This document shows positions 1 through 7,631 of a DNA stretch of 56,245 nucleotides, in pieces (position 1 is the stretch's first letter; every line of letters starts with the position of its first letter). Below the pieces are notes generated by a model that saw only the letters and a list, made by a program, of their open reading frames with translations, ran no database searches and was not told where the DNA came from. The stretch is from an uncultured Ruminococcus sp. (GTDB lineage Bacteria > Bacillota > Clostridia > Oscillospirales > Acutalibacteraceae). Where the stretch lies: assembly GCA_944412525.1 (NCBI GenBank), contig CALYBM010000064.1, forward strand, positions 1 through 56,245, read 5' to 3'. The translations under genes were made by a program, and so were the position numbers.

Positions 1-363
1 GATATGAATCAGGCGATTGAATTTGCAAACGAGCTTGCTCCCGAACATCTTGAGGTTTGCTGCTCAAACCCGATGGAGTATATCGGAAAGCTTGATAACG
101 CGGGTTCGGTATTTTTGGGCAATTACAGCCCAGAACCTTTGGGAGATTATTTTGCAGGTCCAAACCATGTTCTTCCGACAAGCGGAACAGCACGCTTTTT
201 CTCTCCGCTGTCCGTTGACAGCTTTATTAAAAAATCAAGCTTTATTTATTATACCGAGGATGCTTTAAAAAACGATGCAGACGATGTTATTCGTTTTGCA
301 AACACCGAGGGGCTTACAGCACACGCAAATTCAATTAAAGTAAGATTTGACTTAACAGATTAA
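1..363 (+). CDS. hisD: Histidinol dehydrogenase, C-terminal part (cut by window start)
   Basis: Last step of histidine biosynthesis: NAD-dependent oxidation of histidinol to histidine in the cytosol. Only the last 120 codons are present; frame 1 is open from base 1 and ends at TAA 361-363. The fragment contains the family signature region APEHLE followed by [13 protein letters not shown] and the C-terminal GLTAHANSI stretch, where active-site histidines of HisD lie. The gene is followed after 36 bases by hisC on the same strand, so it is the first visible gene of a histidine operon. The true start, and probably hisG, lie upstream of the window. Confidence 0.96.
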   Translation, partial: DMNQAIEFANELAPEHLEVCCSNPMEYIGKLDNAGSVFLGNYSPEPLGDYFAGPNHVLPTSGTARFFSPLSVDSFIKKSSFIYYTEDALKNDADDVIRFANTEGLTAHANSIKVRFDLTD

Positions 364-399
364 TGCACTTTTACACTATAAAATGATAGGGTTGTTTTT

Positions 400-1452
400 A
401 TGAAATATGAGCTTAATAAAAAAATTCGTGAGCTTGAACCTTACGAGCCTATAAGCGGTACATATAAAATTCGTCTTGACGCAAATGAATGTCCTGAAAA
501 TTTTCCCGATGACATAAAAAGTCAGATAAAAAATGTTATTGATAAAATAGATTTTAACCGTTATCCCGATCCGCTTGCGACGGAGGTAATTAATTCATTC
601 TCACAATATTATTCGATTAATCCCGAGCTTGTAACAGCAGGAAACGGTTCCGATGAGTTGATTTTTCTTATTGAGTCGGCATTTCTTGAAAAGGGCGACA
701 AAATGCTTGTAGTGACGCCTGATTTTTCAATGTATAATTTTTACTCATCAATTTGTGAGGTCGAGTGTGATTCTTTTATTAAGGATGAAACACTGAATAT
801 TGATGTTGATTCTTTAATAGAAAAAATAAACAGTGATAACATTAAGCTCGTCATTTTTTCTAATCCCTGCAACCCGACAGGTCAGGGCATAATTGCCGAT
901 GACGCACGCAAGCTTGTAAATTCCGTATCTGCCCTTGTGGTTTTGGATGAAGCATATATGGATTTTTGGGATCAAAGTCTTGTTGCAGAAACCGATAAAT
1001 ACGATAACCTGATTGTGTTCAGAACCGCGTCAAAGTCTATCGGTTCCGCTGCACTTCGTCTTGGCTTTGCGGTATCAAACAAAACTATTTCTAAAGCTTT
1101 AAAAGCCGTTAAATCTCCGTATAATGTAAACAGTATTTCGCAGTCTGTCGGTGCTTTGATATACAAAAATAAAGAATATTTGCTCAATAGGCAAAAAGCG
1201 ATTGTCAGAAACAGAGAAAAGTTGTATAATGGTTTGGTAAAGCTTGCAGAAAAATACGATTCCTTAACGGTTTATAACAGCCATGCGAATTTTGTTTTTG
1301 TTAAGACCTCACAGGCAAAGGATATGTGGGAGTATCTAAAGAGTAATTCTATTGTAATCAGATATATGGGAGGTTATATAAGAATTTCTGCGGGAACAGA
1401 GCAAGAGGTTGATGAAACTCTTTGCTGTATCGAAAAGTATTTTACGAGGTGA
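400..1452 (+). CDS. hisC: Histidinol-phosphate aminotransferase
   Basis: PLP-dependent class I/II aminotransferase that turns imidazole-acetol phosphate and glutamate into histidinol phosphate. At 350 residues it has normal length. Visible fold-type I landmarks are the DANE substrate-site motif near residues 27-30, SNPCNPTG at about 154-161, DEAY at 183-186 and the PLP lysine in TASKS (K212) followed by LRLGF. It sits between hisD and hisB; its TGA stop (1450-1452) lies four bases before the hisB ATG, so translation of the two is probably coupled. Start is ATG 400 after a modest GATAGGG site. Confidence 0.95.
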   Translation: MKYELNKKIRELEPYEPISGTYKIRLDANECPENFPDDIKSQIKNVIDKIDFNRYPDPLATEVINSFSQYYSINPELVTAGNGSDELIFLIESAFLEKGDKMLVVTPDFSMYNFYSSICEVECDSFIKDETLNIDVDSLIEKINSDNIKLVIFSNPCNPTGQGIIADDARKLVNSVSALVVLDEAYMDFWDQSLVAETDKYDNLIVFRTASKSIGSAALRLGFAVSNKTISKALKAVKSPYNVNSISQSVGALIYKNKEYLLNRQKAIVRNREKLYNGLVKLAEKYDSLTVYNSHANFVFVKTSQAKDMWEYLKSNSIVIRYMGGYIRISAGTEQEVDETLCCIEKYFTR

Positions 1453-1456
1453 GTCA

Positions 1457-2035
1457 ATGCGTTGTTCTATTAAAGAGCGTAACACTAAGGAAACACAAAT
1501 AAAACTGCTTTTAAACCTTGACGGCGGCGACATTTCTGTAGATACGGGCATCGGATTTTTTGACCATATGCTGAATTCATTTGCTACTCATGCGGGATTT
1601 GGTTTGGAGCTTTCTGTCATCGGTGACCTAAATGTCGACGAGCACCATACGGTAGAGGATACGGGAATTGTGCTTGGAATGGCTTTTTGTGAAGCTTTGG
1701 GCGATAAAAGCTCTATTGACAGATTCGGCAGCTTTTATGTGCCTATGGACGAAGCCCTTGCGTTTTCTTCTGTTGATATAAGCGGAAGACCGTATCTTGT
1801 GTTTGATGCTGATTTTCCTCAGCAAAAATGCGGCGACTATGATTGTGCGATGACGGTTGAATTTATGCGTGCGTTTGCATTCAATGCGGGTATAACTCTG
1901 CATTTAAAATCGCTTTACGGAGATAATTCTCATCACATTACGGAGGCTCTCTATAAGGCTTTGGCTCATTCATTGAGACTTGCCGTAAAGCAAAACAACT
2001 TAAATAAGCCGCTTTCTACAAAAGGAGTATTATAA
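1457..2035 (+). CDS. hisB: Imidazoleglycerol-phosphate dehydratase
   Basis: Manganese-dependent dehydratase giving imidazole-acetol phosphate; here a monofunctional 192-residue enzyme without the phosphatase domain seen in enterobacterial HisB. The two metal-binding histidine clusters are clear: DEHHTVEDTG near residue 60 and DNSHHITEA near residue 155, plus GFFDHML near the N-terminus. I placed the start at ATG 1457 rather than an in-frame ATG at 1409: the protein then begins MRCSIKERNTKET as in homologues, and a GAGGTGAG ribosome site lies just before it, overlapping the hisC stop. The stop codon overlaps the hisA ATG by one base (TAATG). Confidence 0.95.
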   Translation: MRCSIKERNTKETQIKLLLNLDGGDISVDTGIGFFDHMLNSFATHAGFGLELSVIGDLNVDEHHTVEDTGIVLGMAFCEALGDKSSIDRFGSFYVPMDEALAFSSVDISGRPYLVFDADFPQQKCGDYDCAMTVEFMRAFAFNAGITLHLKSLYGDNSHHITEALYKALAHSLRLAVKQNNLNKPLSTKGVL

Positions 2036-2760
2036 TGATAATTTTACCCGCTATAGATATTAAAGACGGAAGCTGTGTTCGTTTGTACAAGGGCGATTAC
2101 GCGACAGTAGAAAAGGTCGCTGAATCACCTTATATTGCAGCTCAGCGATTTGCAGACGCAGGCGCAAGATGGATGCATATGGTTGACCTCGACGGGGCAA
2201 AGGACGCAAGGCTTGTAAATGCGGAATTAATTGCCGATGTAGCAAAATCGTCAGGCTTGTCTGTTGAAGTCGGCGGAGGCATAAGAGATATGAATGCCGT
2301 TGAGTATTATCTGTCAAAAGGTATTGACAGAGTAATTCTCGGTTCAGCCGCAGTAAAAGATCCGCAGTTTGTTGTTGACGCCGTCAAAAATTACGGCGAT
2401 AAAATTATTGTCGGAATAGACGCTAAGGACGGCATGGTCAGAGCAGAGGGTTGGATTGACAATTCTCAAATAAATTATATTGAGCTTGCAAAGCGTATGG
2501 AATCGGTAGGTGTTCAGACTATCGTATTCACCGACATTGATCAGGACGGAACACTTTCAGGCCCTAATTTAAAGCAGCTTGACGATTTGGTTAATGAAGT
2601 CAGCTGTAATGTGATTGCAAGCGGCGGAGTTGCCGTTATTAAGGATATCATTAATCTTTGCGATTTAAATGTTTACGGTGCTATTTGCGGAAAGGCAATA
2701 TATTCGGGAAGCCTTGATTTGAGACTTGCTCTTGAGACGGCAAGAAATATCAATAAATAA
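2035..2760 (+). CDS. hisA: ProFAR isomerase (phosphoribosylformimino-AICAR-P isomerase)
   Basis: TIM-barrel isomerase acting before the HisH/HisF step. At 241 residues it is full length. The catalytic aspartates are in AIDIKDG (D8) and FTDIDQDGT (about D130), and the GGGI and SGGV phosphate-binding loops are present. It overlaps the hisB stop by one base, a sign of translational coupling. In many bacteria hisH precedes and hisF follows hisA; both are missing here and occur as a separate pair at 33136-34523, so pathway flux depends on two transcription units. Confidence 0.95.
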   Translation: MIILPAIDIKDGSCVRLYKGDYATVEKVAESPYIAAQRFADAGARWMHMVDLDGAKDARLVNAELIADVAKSSGLSVEVGGGIRDMNAVEYYLSKGIDRVILGSAAVKDPQFVVDAVKNYGDKIIVGIDAKDGMVRAEGWIDNSQINYIELAKRMESVGVQTIVFTDIDQDGTLSGPNLKQLDDLVNEVSCNVIASGGVAVIKDIINLCDLNVYGAICGKAIYSGSLDLRLALETARNINK

Positions 2761-2784
2761 TATTTATTTTGCTTATGGTGAATT

Positions 2785-3099
2785 ATGGATTTTGAAAAAT
2801 ATTTTATAAAATCAGACCTTATTCCTGCGGTTATACAGGAAAAGTCAACCGGCGAGGTCTTGATGCTTGCTTATATGAATAAAGAAAGTATGAAAAAAAC
2901 CTTTAAAACCGGTTATACTTGGTTTTGGTCACGGAGCAGGCAGGAGCTTTGGAACAAGGGTGCGACATCGGGTCATTTGCAAAAGGTTGTAGATATTTTT
3001 GCTGACTGCGATGACGATACGCTGCTTATTACAGTTGAGCAAACAGTGGCAGCCTGTCACACAGGCAGTCATTCCTGCTTTTTTAAAAAGTTAAAATAA
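2785..3099 (+). CDS. hisI: Phosphoribosyl-AMP cyclohydrolase
   Basis: Zinc enzyme opening the adenine ring of phosphoribosyl-AMP. This is the stand-alone 104-residue form, not fused to HisE. Family motifs are visible: [28 protein letters not shown], the metal-binding DCDDDTLL and the C-terminal [10 protein letters not shown] with the zinc cysteines. It lies 24 bases after hisA and 12 bases before hisE, in the same operon. Start ATG 2785. Confidence 0.95.
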   Translation: MDFEKYFIKSDLIPAVIQEKSTGEVLMLAYMNKESMKKTFKTGYTWFWSRSRQELWNKGATSGHLQKVVDIFADCDDDTLLITVEQTVAACHTGSHSCFFKKLK

Positions 3100-3111
3100 G
3101 GGGTAATAATT

Positions 3112-3444
3112 ATGAACGACAGAGAAATTTTATCTGCTTTATACAAAACGGTTGAAAACAGAAGAGATAACCCGAAGGAGGGTTCATATACCTGCTATCT
3201 TTTTGACAAGGGAATTGATAAGATTCTTAAAAAGGTAGGGGAAGAGTGCAGCGAAACGATTATTGCCGCAAAAAACGGTGATAACAGCGAAACGGTATAT
3301 GAAATTGCCGATTTGATATATCATCTTACCGTTATGATGGTAGATCAGGGTATTTTGCTTGAAGATGTTTTAAAAGAACTTGACAAAAGATCGGAAAAGA
3401 CAGGCAATCTAAAGAAGTTTCATGTTGTAGATAAAAATACTTGA
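3112..3444 (+). CDS. hisE: Phosphoribosyl-ATP pyrophosphatase
   Basis: MazG-like all-alpha pyrophosphohydrolase that removes pyrophosphate from phosphoribosyl-ATP, the second step of histidine synthesis. At 110 residues it has the usual size. The metal-binding helix carries EECSETIIAAKN, followed by EIADLIYHLTVMM. A GGGGTAA ribosome site precedes ATG 3112. It is the last gene of the operon and is followed within about 10 bases by a perfect hairpin terminator. Confidence 0.94.
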   Translation: MNDREILSALYKTVENRRDNPKEGSYTCYLFDKGIDKILKKVGEECSETIIAAKNGDNSETVYEIADLIYHLTVMMVDQGILLEDVLKELDKRSEKTGNLKKFHVVDKNT

Positions 3445-3454
3445 TAAAATAAAT

Positions 3455-3484
3455 AAGCCCTATGACCAAATGTCATAGGGCTTT
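3455..3484 (+). terminator. Terminator of the his operon
   Basis: Perfect inverted repeat, AAGCCCTATGAC and GTCATAGGGCTT around a 5-base loop. It lies between the convergent ends of hisE and the HPr-like gene, so it may stop transcription from both sides, although the U-tract is short on either strand. Confidence 0.8.
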
Positions 3485-3499
3485 AAATAAAACTATGTA

Positions 3500-3739
3500 T
3501 TATGCGTGTGCAGGCAAAAACTTAGAAATAGCTTGTTTAAAATTATCATCGGGTTCGCTGTCGAGTATAAGCTCCATCGGCTGCGTTTCGTCAATAGAAA
3601 ATACACCTATAATCGAGTGAGCGTCAACTGTATATGATCCGCTTTTAATCATCATAGACTTGTTTGGGAAATGTGCCAGAGTTTTAAAGATTTCAATCAA
3701 TCCGTTTTTGTTTTTTGCACTTATCGGCATAGAGAACAT
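3500..3739 (-). CDS. HPr-like protein without the phospho-histidine
   Basis: A 79-residue protein resembling the PTS phosphocarrier HPr. The regulatory-serine region is clear: YTVDAHSIIGVFS at about residues 36-48 corresponds to the KSIMGVMS segment of HPr, with S42 at the place of Ser46. The N-terminal GIHARP motif that carries the phosphorylated His15 is absent; the matching stretch reads NGLIEIFKT. It therefore cannot pass phosphate in the normal PTS way and resembles regulatory paralogues such as Crh in general idea. I chose ATG 3739 (six bases after GAGGTG) over an in-frame GTG at 3748 that lies in that ribosome site. A promoter-like sequence precedes it. Function is inferred only from fold resemblance. 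Confidence 0.75.
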   Translation of the reverse strand: MFSMPISAKNKNGLIEIFKTLAHFPNKSMMIKSGSYTVDAHSIIGVFSIDETQPMELILDSEPDDNFKQAISKFLPAHA

Positions 3740-3771
3740 AGAACACACCTCATATTATTTTGTTTATATAT

Positions 3772-3800
3772 ATATTATCATCATAAATTACGATTATCAA
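3772..3800 (-). promoter_or_regulatory. Candidate promoter of the HPr-like gene
   Basis: On the minus strand TTGATA (3795-3800) and TAATAT (3772-3777) are separated by exactly 17 bases, about 30 bases upstream of the start codon. Read by eye only. Confidence 0.5.
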
Positions 3801-3858
3801 CATTTATTTATGATATTTTACAATTTCAACTATTTGAATAAAAAAGGATGAAAAAGTT

Positions 3859-5151
3859 ATGAATTTTAATATAGTTACACTCGGTTGCAAAGTAAATCAA
3901 TATGAATCTCAGGCAATGCGGGAGGCAATGATTAAAAACGGATTTACGCTTTCAGACGATAAGGATAAAGCTGACATCACAATCATAAACAGCTGTACCG
4001 TAACATCGGTAAGTGACGCAAAAAACAGAAAGATAATAAGCAGAGCACGCCGTGCAAACCCCGACGGAATAATAATTTTAACGGGATGTATGCCTCAGGC
4101 GTTTCCCGATGATTATAATAGCTTTAAGGACTGTGATATCGTTTTGGGCAATGCAAAAAGGGCAGAGCTTATTCCCGCAATAAATAAATATATTACCGAG
4201 AAACACGGATTTGTCAGCATTACCGATCATCAAACTAAAAATGAGCTTTTTGAAAATCTGAGCGTTTCATCATTTGACGGACACACAAGAGCCTTTGTTA
4301 AGATTGAGGACGGCTGTAACCGATTTTGTTCTTACTGCATAATTCCTTATGCGAGGGGAAGAGTACGGTCAAAATCACTCGACAGTCTAAAAAAGGAGAT
4401 TGAAAATATCGCTCTCAGAGGCTATAAAGAGGTTGTGCTTGTAGGTATCAATCTCTCTGCATACGGACTCGGCGAAAATTTTAATCTTGCTGACGCAGTG
4501 GAAATTTGCTGTGATACGCAGGGAATAGAGCGTGTAAGGCTCGGTTCTATAGAGCCTGAGCAAATGGACGATGAAATGATTTCAAGGCTTTCAAAGCAGG
4601 ATAAATTTTGTCCGCAATTTCATTTGTCGCTGCAAAGCGGTTGCGATAAAACATTAAGAGACATGAACCGTCACTACAACAGCGCTGAATACGCAGAAAT
4701 TGTAAACAAGCTTAGAAACGCATTTGAAAACTCATCAATTACGACAGATGTAATGGTAGGTTTTGCGGGCGAAAGCGAGCAGGATTTTAAAGCTTCAATG
4801 GATTTTGTAAAAAGTATCGGTTTTGCAAAGGTTCATGTTTTTCCGTACTCAAGACGCAGGGGAACAAAAGCGTATGACGCTCCCGATCAGATATTGCCTG
4901 CCGAAAAAGAAAAAAGAGCTTCGCTTATGGGGGAACTTGTTGAAAAATCACGATTTGAATTTCTTTCTTCCCAGATCGGAAAAACAGAAAGTGTTTTAAT
5001 TGAAAGACTTCGTCATGACTGTCTTGAGGGGTATTCAAAAAATTACACTCCCGTCCATATTCTTTTAAAAGACGCATCGTTGTGCGGAAAAATTGCAGAT
5101 GTTCGCATTGTATCGTCGGAAAATGATTATTGCATAGGTGAGTTAGTGTAA
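3859..5151 (+). CDS. mtaB: tRNA t6A37 methylthiotransferase MtaB
   Basis: Radical-SAM enzyme that adds a methylthio group to t6A at position 37 of ANN-decoding tRNAs. Domains in order: N-terminal UPF0004 domain with TLGCKVNQYES (C10), C46 and C77, ligands of the auxiliary Fe-S cluster; radical-SAM domain with C153, C157 and C160 in CNRFCSYC; C-terminal TRAM region ending near residue 430. The TLGCKVNQYES start and the length fit MtaB rather than MiaB or RimO. Start ATG 3859, after AAGGATG. Its last nine bases overlap the end of the convergent gene at 5143, with no terminator visible between them. Confidence 0.92.
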   Translation: MNFNIVTLGCKVNQYESQAMREAMIKNGFTLSDDKDKADITIINSCTVTSVSDAKNRKIISRARRANPDGIIILTGCMPQAFPDDYNSFKDCDIVLGNAKRAELIPAINKYITEKHGFVSITDHQTKNELFENLSVSSFDGHTRAFVKIEDGCNRFCSYCIIPYARGRVRSKSLDSLKKEIENIALRGYKEVVLVGINLSAYGLGENFNLADAVEICCDTQGIERVRLGSIEPEQMDDEMISRLSKQDKFCPQFHLSLQSGCDKTLRDMNRHYNSAEYAEIVNKLRNAFENSSITTDVMVGFAGESEQDFKASMDFVKSIGFAKVHVFPYSRRRGTKAYDAPDQILPAEKEKRASLMGELVEKSRFEFLSSQIGKTESVLIERLRHDCLEGYSKNYTPVHILLKDASLCGKIADVRIVSSENDYCIGELV

Positions 5152-6369
5152 TAAATTTCGTAAATTCTGCATTTCTTCTCTGCTGTTCTCCGATACAATG
5201 CTGTTGTAGCTGTAAATCATAAATCCGCCCGATTTGTCATATTTTTCAAGTATTTTATACTCCTGGGCTAAGATGTCGTTTGAATTACTCCATGTTCCCT
5301 CATCATCGTCGGTTCCCGCCTTGTAACCTGCAAGTCCGATGTAAAGATTCACGCCCTCGTAAAAGTCAAGTTCACACCAGCTTTTAAGCGAATCCTCAAA
5401 TGTTAACGCAGGATTTTCCGTGCTGAAATATATTTGAGGGCATATATAATCAACAAAACCTTTGCAGGTACACCAGCTTTTAACATCGGCATAAAGCTTT
5501 TCGTTGTTATCTATATTTCCCTGCGGAGAAATGCCGAAAACAACATCGTCGCTGTTTGAATGAATTGCTCTGTAAGTTTCGCATACAAGCATATTTACAT
5601 TAGCTTTTCTCCAATTTTCAATATTCATACTGCTGTCTTTTCCCATTTCGGCTGTATATTTTTCGTAGCTTTCAGAGTCAGCATCGCCGATATTTTCGGG
5701 ATAAAAATAATCGTCAAACTGTATTCCGTCTATATCGTAATTTTTTACAATTTCTATTATTCCGTCAACAATTAATTTTCTCGCTTGTTCATTTGACGGA
5801 TCGAGAATTATTCCCGACTCTGTCTTTAATCCGATACTATTGTCCGTAGAATACGGATTGTTATCAGAAAGTTTTTGTGGCTTGTTGTTTAGCGTAACTC
5901 TGTAAGGATTAACCCAGGCGTGAATGTCTAGATTATAATTGTTGCTGATTTCACACATAATTTTCAGCGGGTCATATCCGGGATTTTTTCCTTGAGTACC
6001 TGTTAAAATATGCGACCAAGGATAATATTCGGATTTATAAAGTGCGTCGCCGAACGGACGCACCTGAACAATGAGGGTGTTAAGACCGAACCCTCTGCAA
6101 TTTTCAGCAATTTTTTCAAACTTTTCTCTGAATGCTCGTTCGCTTTTGTCTTGCTCGTTTTCCATGCTCAGCTCTATGTAAGAAATCCAAACCCCTCTCA
6201 TCTCATCAAAATTTACTTCTACGGTGTCCTTGGTTGAGCGGTTCGGTTCGTCAATACTGCTTTGATTAAAAACTGTAGGCGTTTCCACTCTCTTTATCGA
6301 GCTTATTGCAGTTACGCCAATCAAAACTACAACCGAAATTATAAGCGGCAAAACTTTCTTGAGCTTCAA
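5143..6369 (-). CDS. Glycoside hydrolase-like (GHL10/DUF187) exported protein
   Basis: A 408-residue membrane-anchored or secreted protein of the family-10 glycosidase-like group (B. subtilis YngK type). An N-terminal hydrophobic segment (about residues 5-22) is followed by the domain start RGVWISYIEL, then LNTLIVQVRPFGDALY, DIHAWVNPYR, DGIQFDDYFYP and FGISPQGN, all typical of this TIM-barrel family. The substrate is unknown; relatives are thought to act on cell-wall or plant-type glycans. I chose TTG 6369, which lies nine bases after the palindrome CTCCGGAG, over an upstream in-frame ATG at 6399 that would place that ribosome site inside the gene. It ends overlapping mtaB by nine bases. Confidence 0.85.
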   Translation of the reverse strand: MKLKKVLPLIISVVVLIGVTAISSIKRVETPTVFNQSSIDEPNRSTKDTVEVNFDEMRGVWISYIELSMENEQDKSERAFREKFEKIAENCRGFGLNTLIVQVRPFGDALYKSEYYPWSHILTGTQGKNPGYDPLKIMCEISNNYNLDIHAWVNPYRVTLNNKPQKLSDNNPYSTDNSIGLKTESGIILDPSNEQARKLIVDGIIEIVKNYDIDGIQFDDYFYPENIGDADSESYEKYTAEMGKDSSMNIENWRKANVNMLVCETYRAIHSNSDDVVFGISPQGNIDNNEKLYADVKSWCTCKGFVDYICPQIYFSTENPALTFEDSLKSWCELDFYEGVNLYIGLAGYKAGTDDDEGTWSNSNDILAQEYKILEKYDKSGGFMIYSYNSIVSENSREEMQNLRNLLH

Positions 6370-6378
6370 AATATCATC

Positions 6379-6386
6379 CTCCGGAG
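6379..6386. promoter_or_regulatory. Palindromic Shine-Dalgarno shared by two divergent genes
   Basis: CTCCGGAG is its own reverse complement. It sits nine bases before the TTG start of the minus-strand gene (6369) and five bases before the ATG of the plus-strand gene (6392), and is the only good ribosome site for either. Confidence 0.7.
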
Positions 6387-6391
6387 TTTTT

Positions 6392-6676
6392 ATGTACATT
6401 ATTTTTATTATTCTTACTGTCTATTTAATGTTTATAAATTTAATCGCAGTTATTGTTACAGCTTATGATAAATTCAGCGCCGTCAAAAAACGGCGTCGTG
6501 TCAGGGAAAAATTTCTTTTTCTTATATCGCTGTTAGGCGGTTCTTTAGGTATGTATGTTACGATGCTTTTGATAAGACATAAGACAAGACATTTAAAGTT
6601 TATGCTTGCATTACCTGTATTATTAATAATACAGCTTATAGTTGTTTACTTGATATGGAGAATGATTTATGGCTGA
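6392..6676 (+). CDS. DUF1294 membrane protein
   Basis: A 94-residue integral membrane protein. It has an N-terminal hydrophobic helix, then the DUF1294 core: YDKFSAVKKRRRVREKFLF, LLGGSLGMYVTMLLIRHKTRHLKF and a C-terminal hydrophobic helix. The family function is unknown. Start ATG 6392 uses the palindromic ribosome site at 6379-6386; an earlier in-frame ATG at 6359 would overlap the divergent gene and lacks a site. Its stop overlaps the start of the next gene by eight bases, implying co-translation with the pseudouridine synthase. Confidence 0.85.
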   Translation: MYIIFIILTVYLMFINLIAVIVTAYDKFSAVKKRRRVREKFLFLISLLGGSLGMYVTMLLIRHKTRHLKFMLALPVLLIIQLIVVYLIWRMIYG

Positions 6677-7553
6677 AAAACTACATTTTGTCGTCCCCGA
6701 TGAATATGACGGTACACTTGCTTTGGGGTTTTTAAAAAGGTTCTGCGGTCTTTCCTCCAGAATGATAACACAGCTAAAACGAAAAAAAGACGGTATTTTG
6801 ATGAACGGCAAAAATTTAAGAACGGTTGATTTTGTATATGCAAACAGCATTGTTGAAATCAATATGCCGAATGAGGAATCTTCCATTGTGCCGATTAAGG
6901 GAGAGCTTGATATTGTTTATGAGGATGAGCATATTCTCATTGTTAACAAGCCTTATTCTATGCCTGTTCACCCCGTAAAACAGCACCAAACAAATACTCT
7001 CGCGAATATTGTCACATACTATATGAACAGCAAAGGGGAGAGCTATGTTTTCAGAGCTGTAAACCGACTTGATAAGGATACATCGGGTCTTGTTTTGATT
7101 GTCAAAAACAGATACTGTTCCAATGCCTTAAAGAATAAAGTCGAAAAAATTTATTACGCTCTCTGCCACGGTAAGCTTTCAGTTTCTGACACTATAATAT
7201 CTCCAATCGGTTTGGAGGGTGACGCTAAAATGGTGCGAAGTGTGCTTAAAAGCGGTACTCCTGCCATAACTCATTACAGCGTCATCGAATCAGGCAATAA
7301 TATTTCGTTTGTTAAGCTGTGGCTTGAAACGGGAAAAACTCATCAAATTAGATGTCATATGGCATCTATCGGTCATCCGCTTTTGGGTGACGATTTATAC
7401 GGCGGAAGTCTTGAGCTTTTAAGCCGTCAGGCTCTTCATTGCTCCGATATGAAATTTATTCACCCTGTCACTCAAAAACTTATTGAGGTTTATTGCGATA
7501 TACCATATGATATGCAAAATATTTTAAAAGTATTAAAACAAAAGGAGGATTGA
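6669..7553 (+). CDS. RluA/RluD-family pseudouridine synthase
   Basis: Converts specific uridines of structured RNA (rRNA or tRNA) to pseudouridine. The N-terminal S4-like RNA-binding segment covers about residues 12-65; the catalytic domain begins near 80 with DIVYEDEHILIVNKP. The catalytic aspartate is D135 in NRLDKDTSG. Later family motifs are TGKTHQIRCHMASIGHPLLGDDLYGG and RQALHC. At 294 residues the length is typical. Which RNA position it modifies cannot be told from sequence. Start ATG 6669 overlaps the DUF1294 gene by eight bases. Confidence 0.93.
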   Translation: MAEKLHFVVPDEYDGTLALGFLKRFCGLSSRMITQLKRKKDGILMNGKNLRTVDFVYANSIVEINMPNEESSIVPIKGELDIVYEDEHILIVNKPYSMPVHPVKQHQTNTLANIVTYYMNSKGESYVFRAVNRLDKDTSGLVLIVKNRYCSNALKNKVEKIYYALCHGKLSVSDTIISPIGLEGDAKMVRSVLKSGTPAITHYSVIESGNNISFVKLWLETGKTHQIRCHMASIGHPLLGDDLYGGSLELLSRQALHCSDMKFIHPVTQKLIEVYCDIPYDMQNILKVLKQKED

Positions 7554-7570
7554 TTAATTCAATCCTCCTT
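7542..7570. terminator. Inverted repeat over the stop of the pseudouridine synthase gene
   Basis: Perfect 12-base arms AAGGAGGATTGA and TCAATCCTCCTT around TTAAT. The left arm includes the last codons and the TGA. No run of T follows, so it may be a weak terminator or an mRNA 3'-end hairpin. Confidence 0.45.
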
Positions 7571-7585
7571 ATTTCTATAATAAAA

Positions 7586-7609
7586 AGCCGTCGGAATTTT
7601 CCGACGGCT
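7586..7609 (-). terminator. Terminator after the 7.6-kb membrane protein gene
   Basis: Arms AGCCGTCGG and CCGACGGCT with a 6-base loop. On the minus strand the hairpin is followed by TTTTTATTAT, a good U-tract, 23 bases past the stop at 7632. Confidence 0.8.
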
Positions 7610-7631
7610 GAAATAATATAATATTTTTTAG

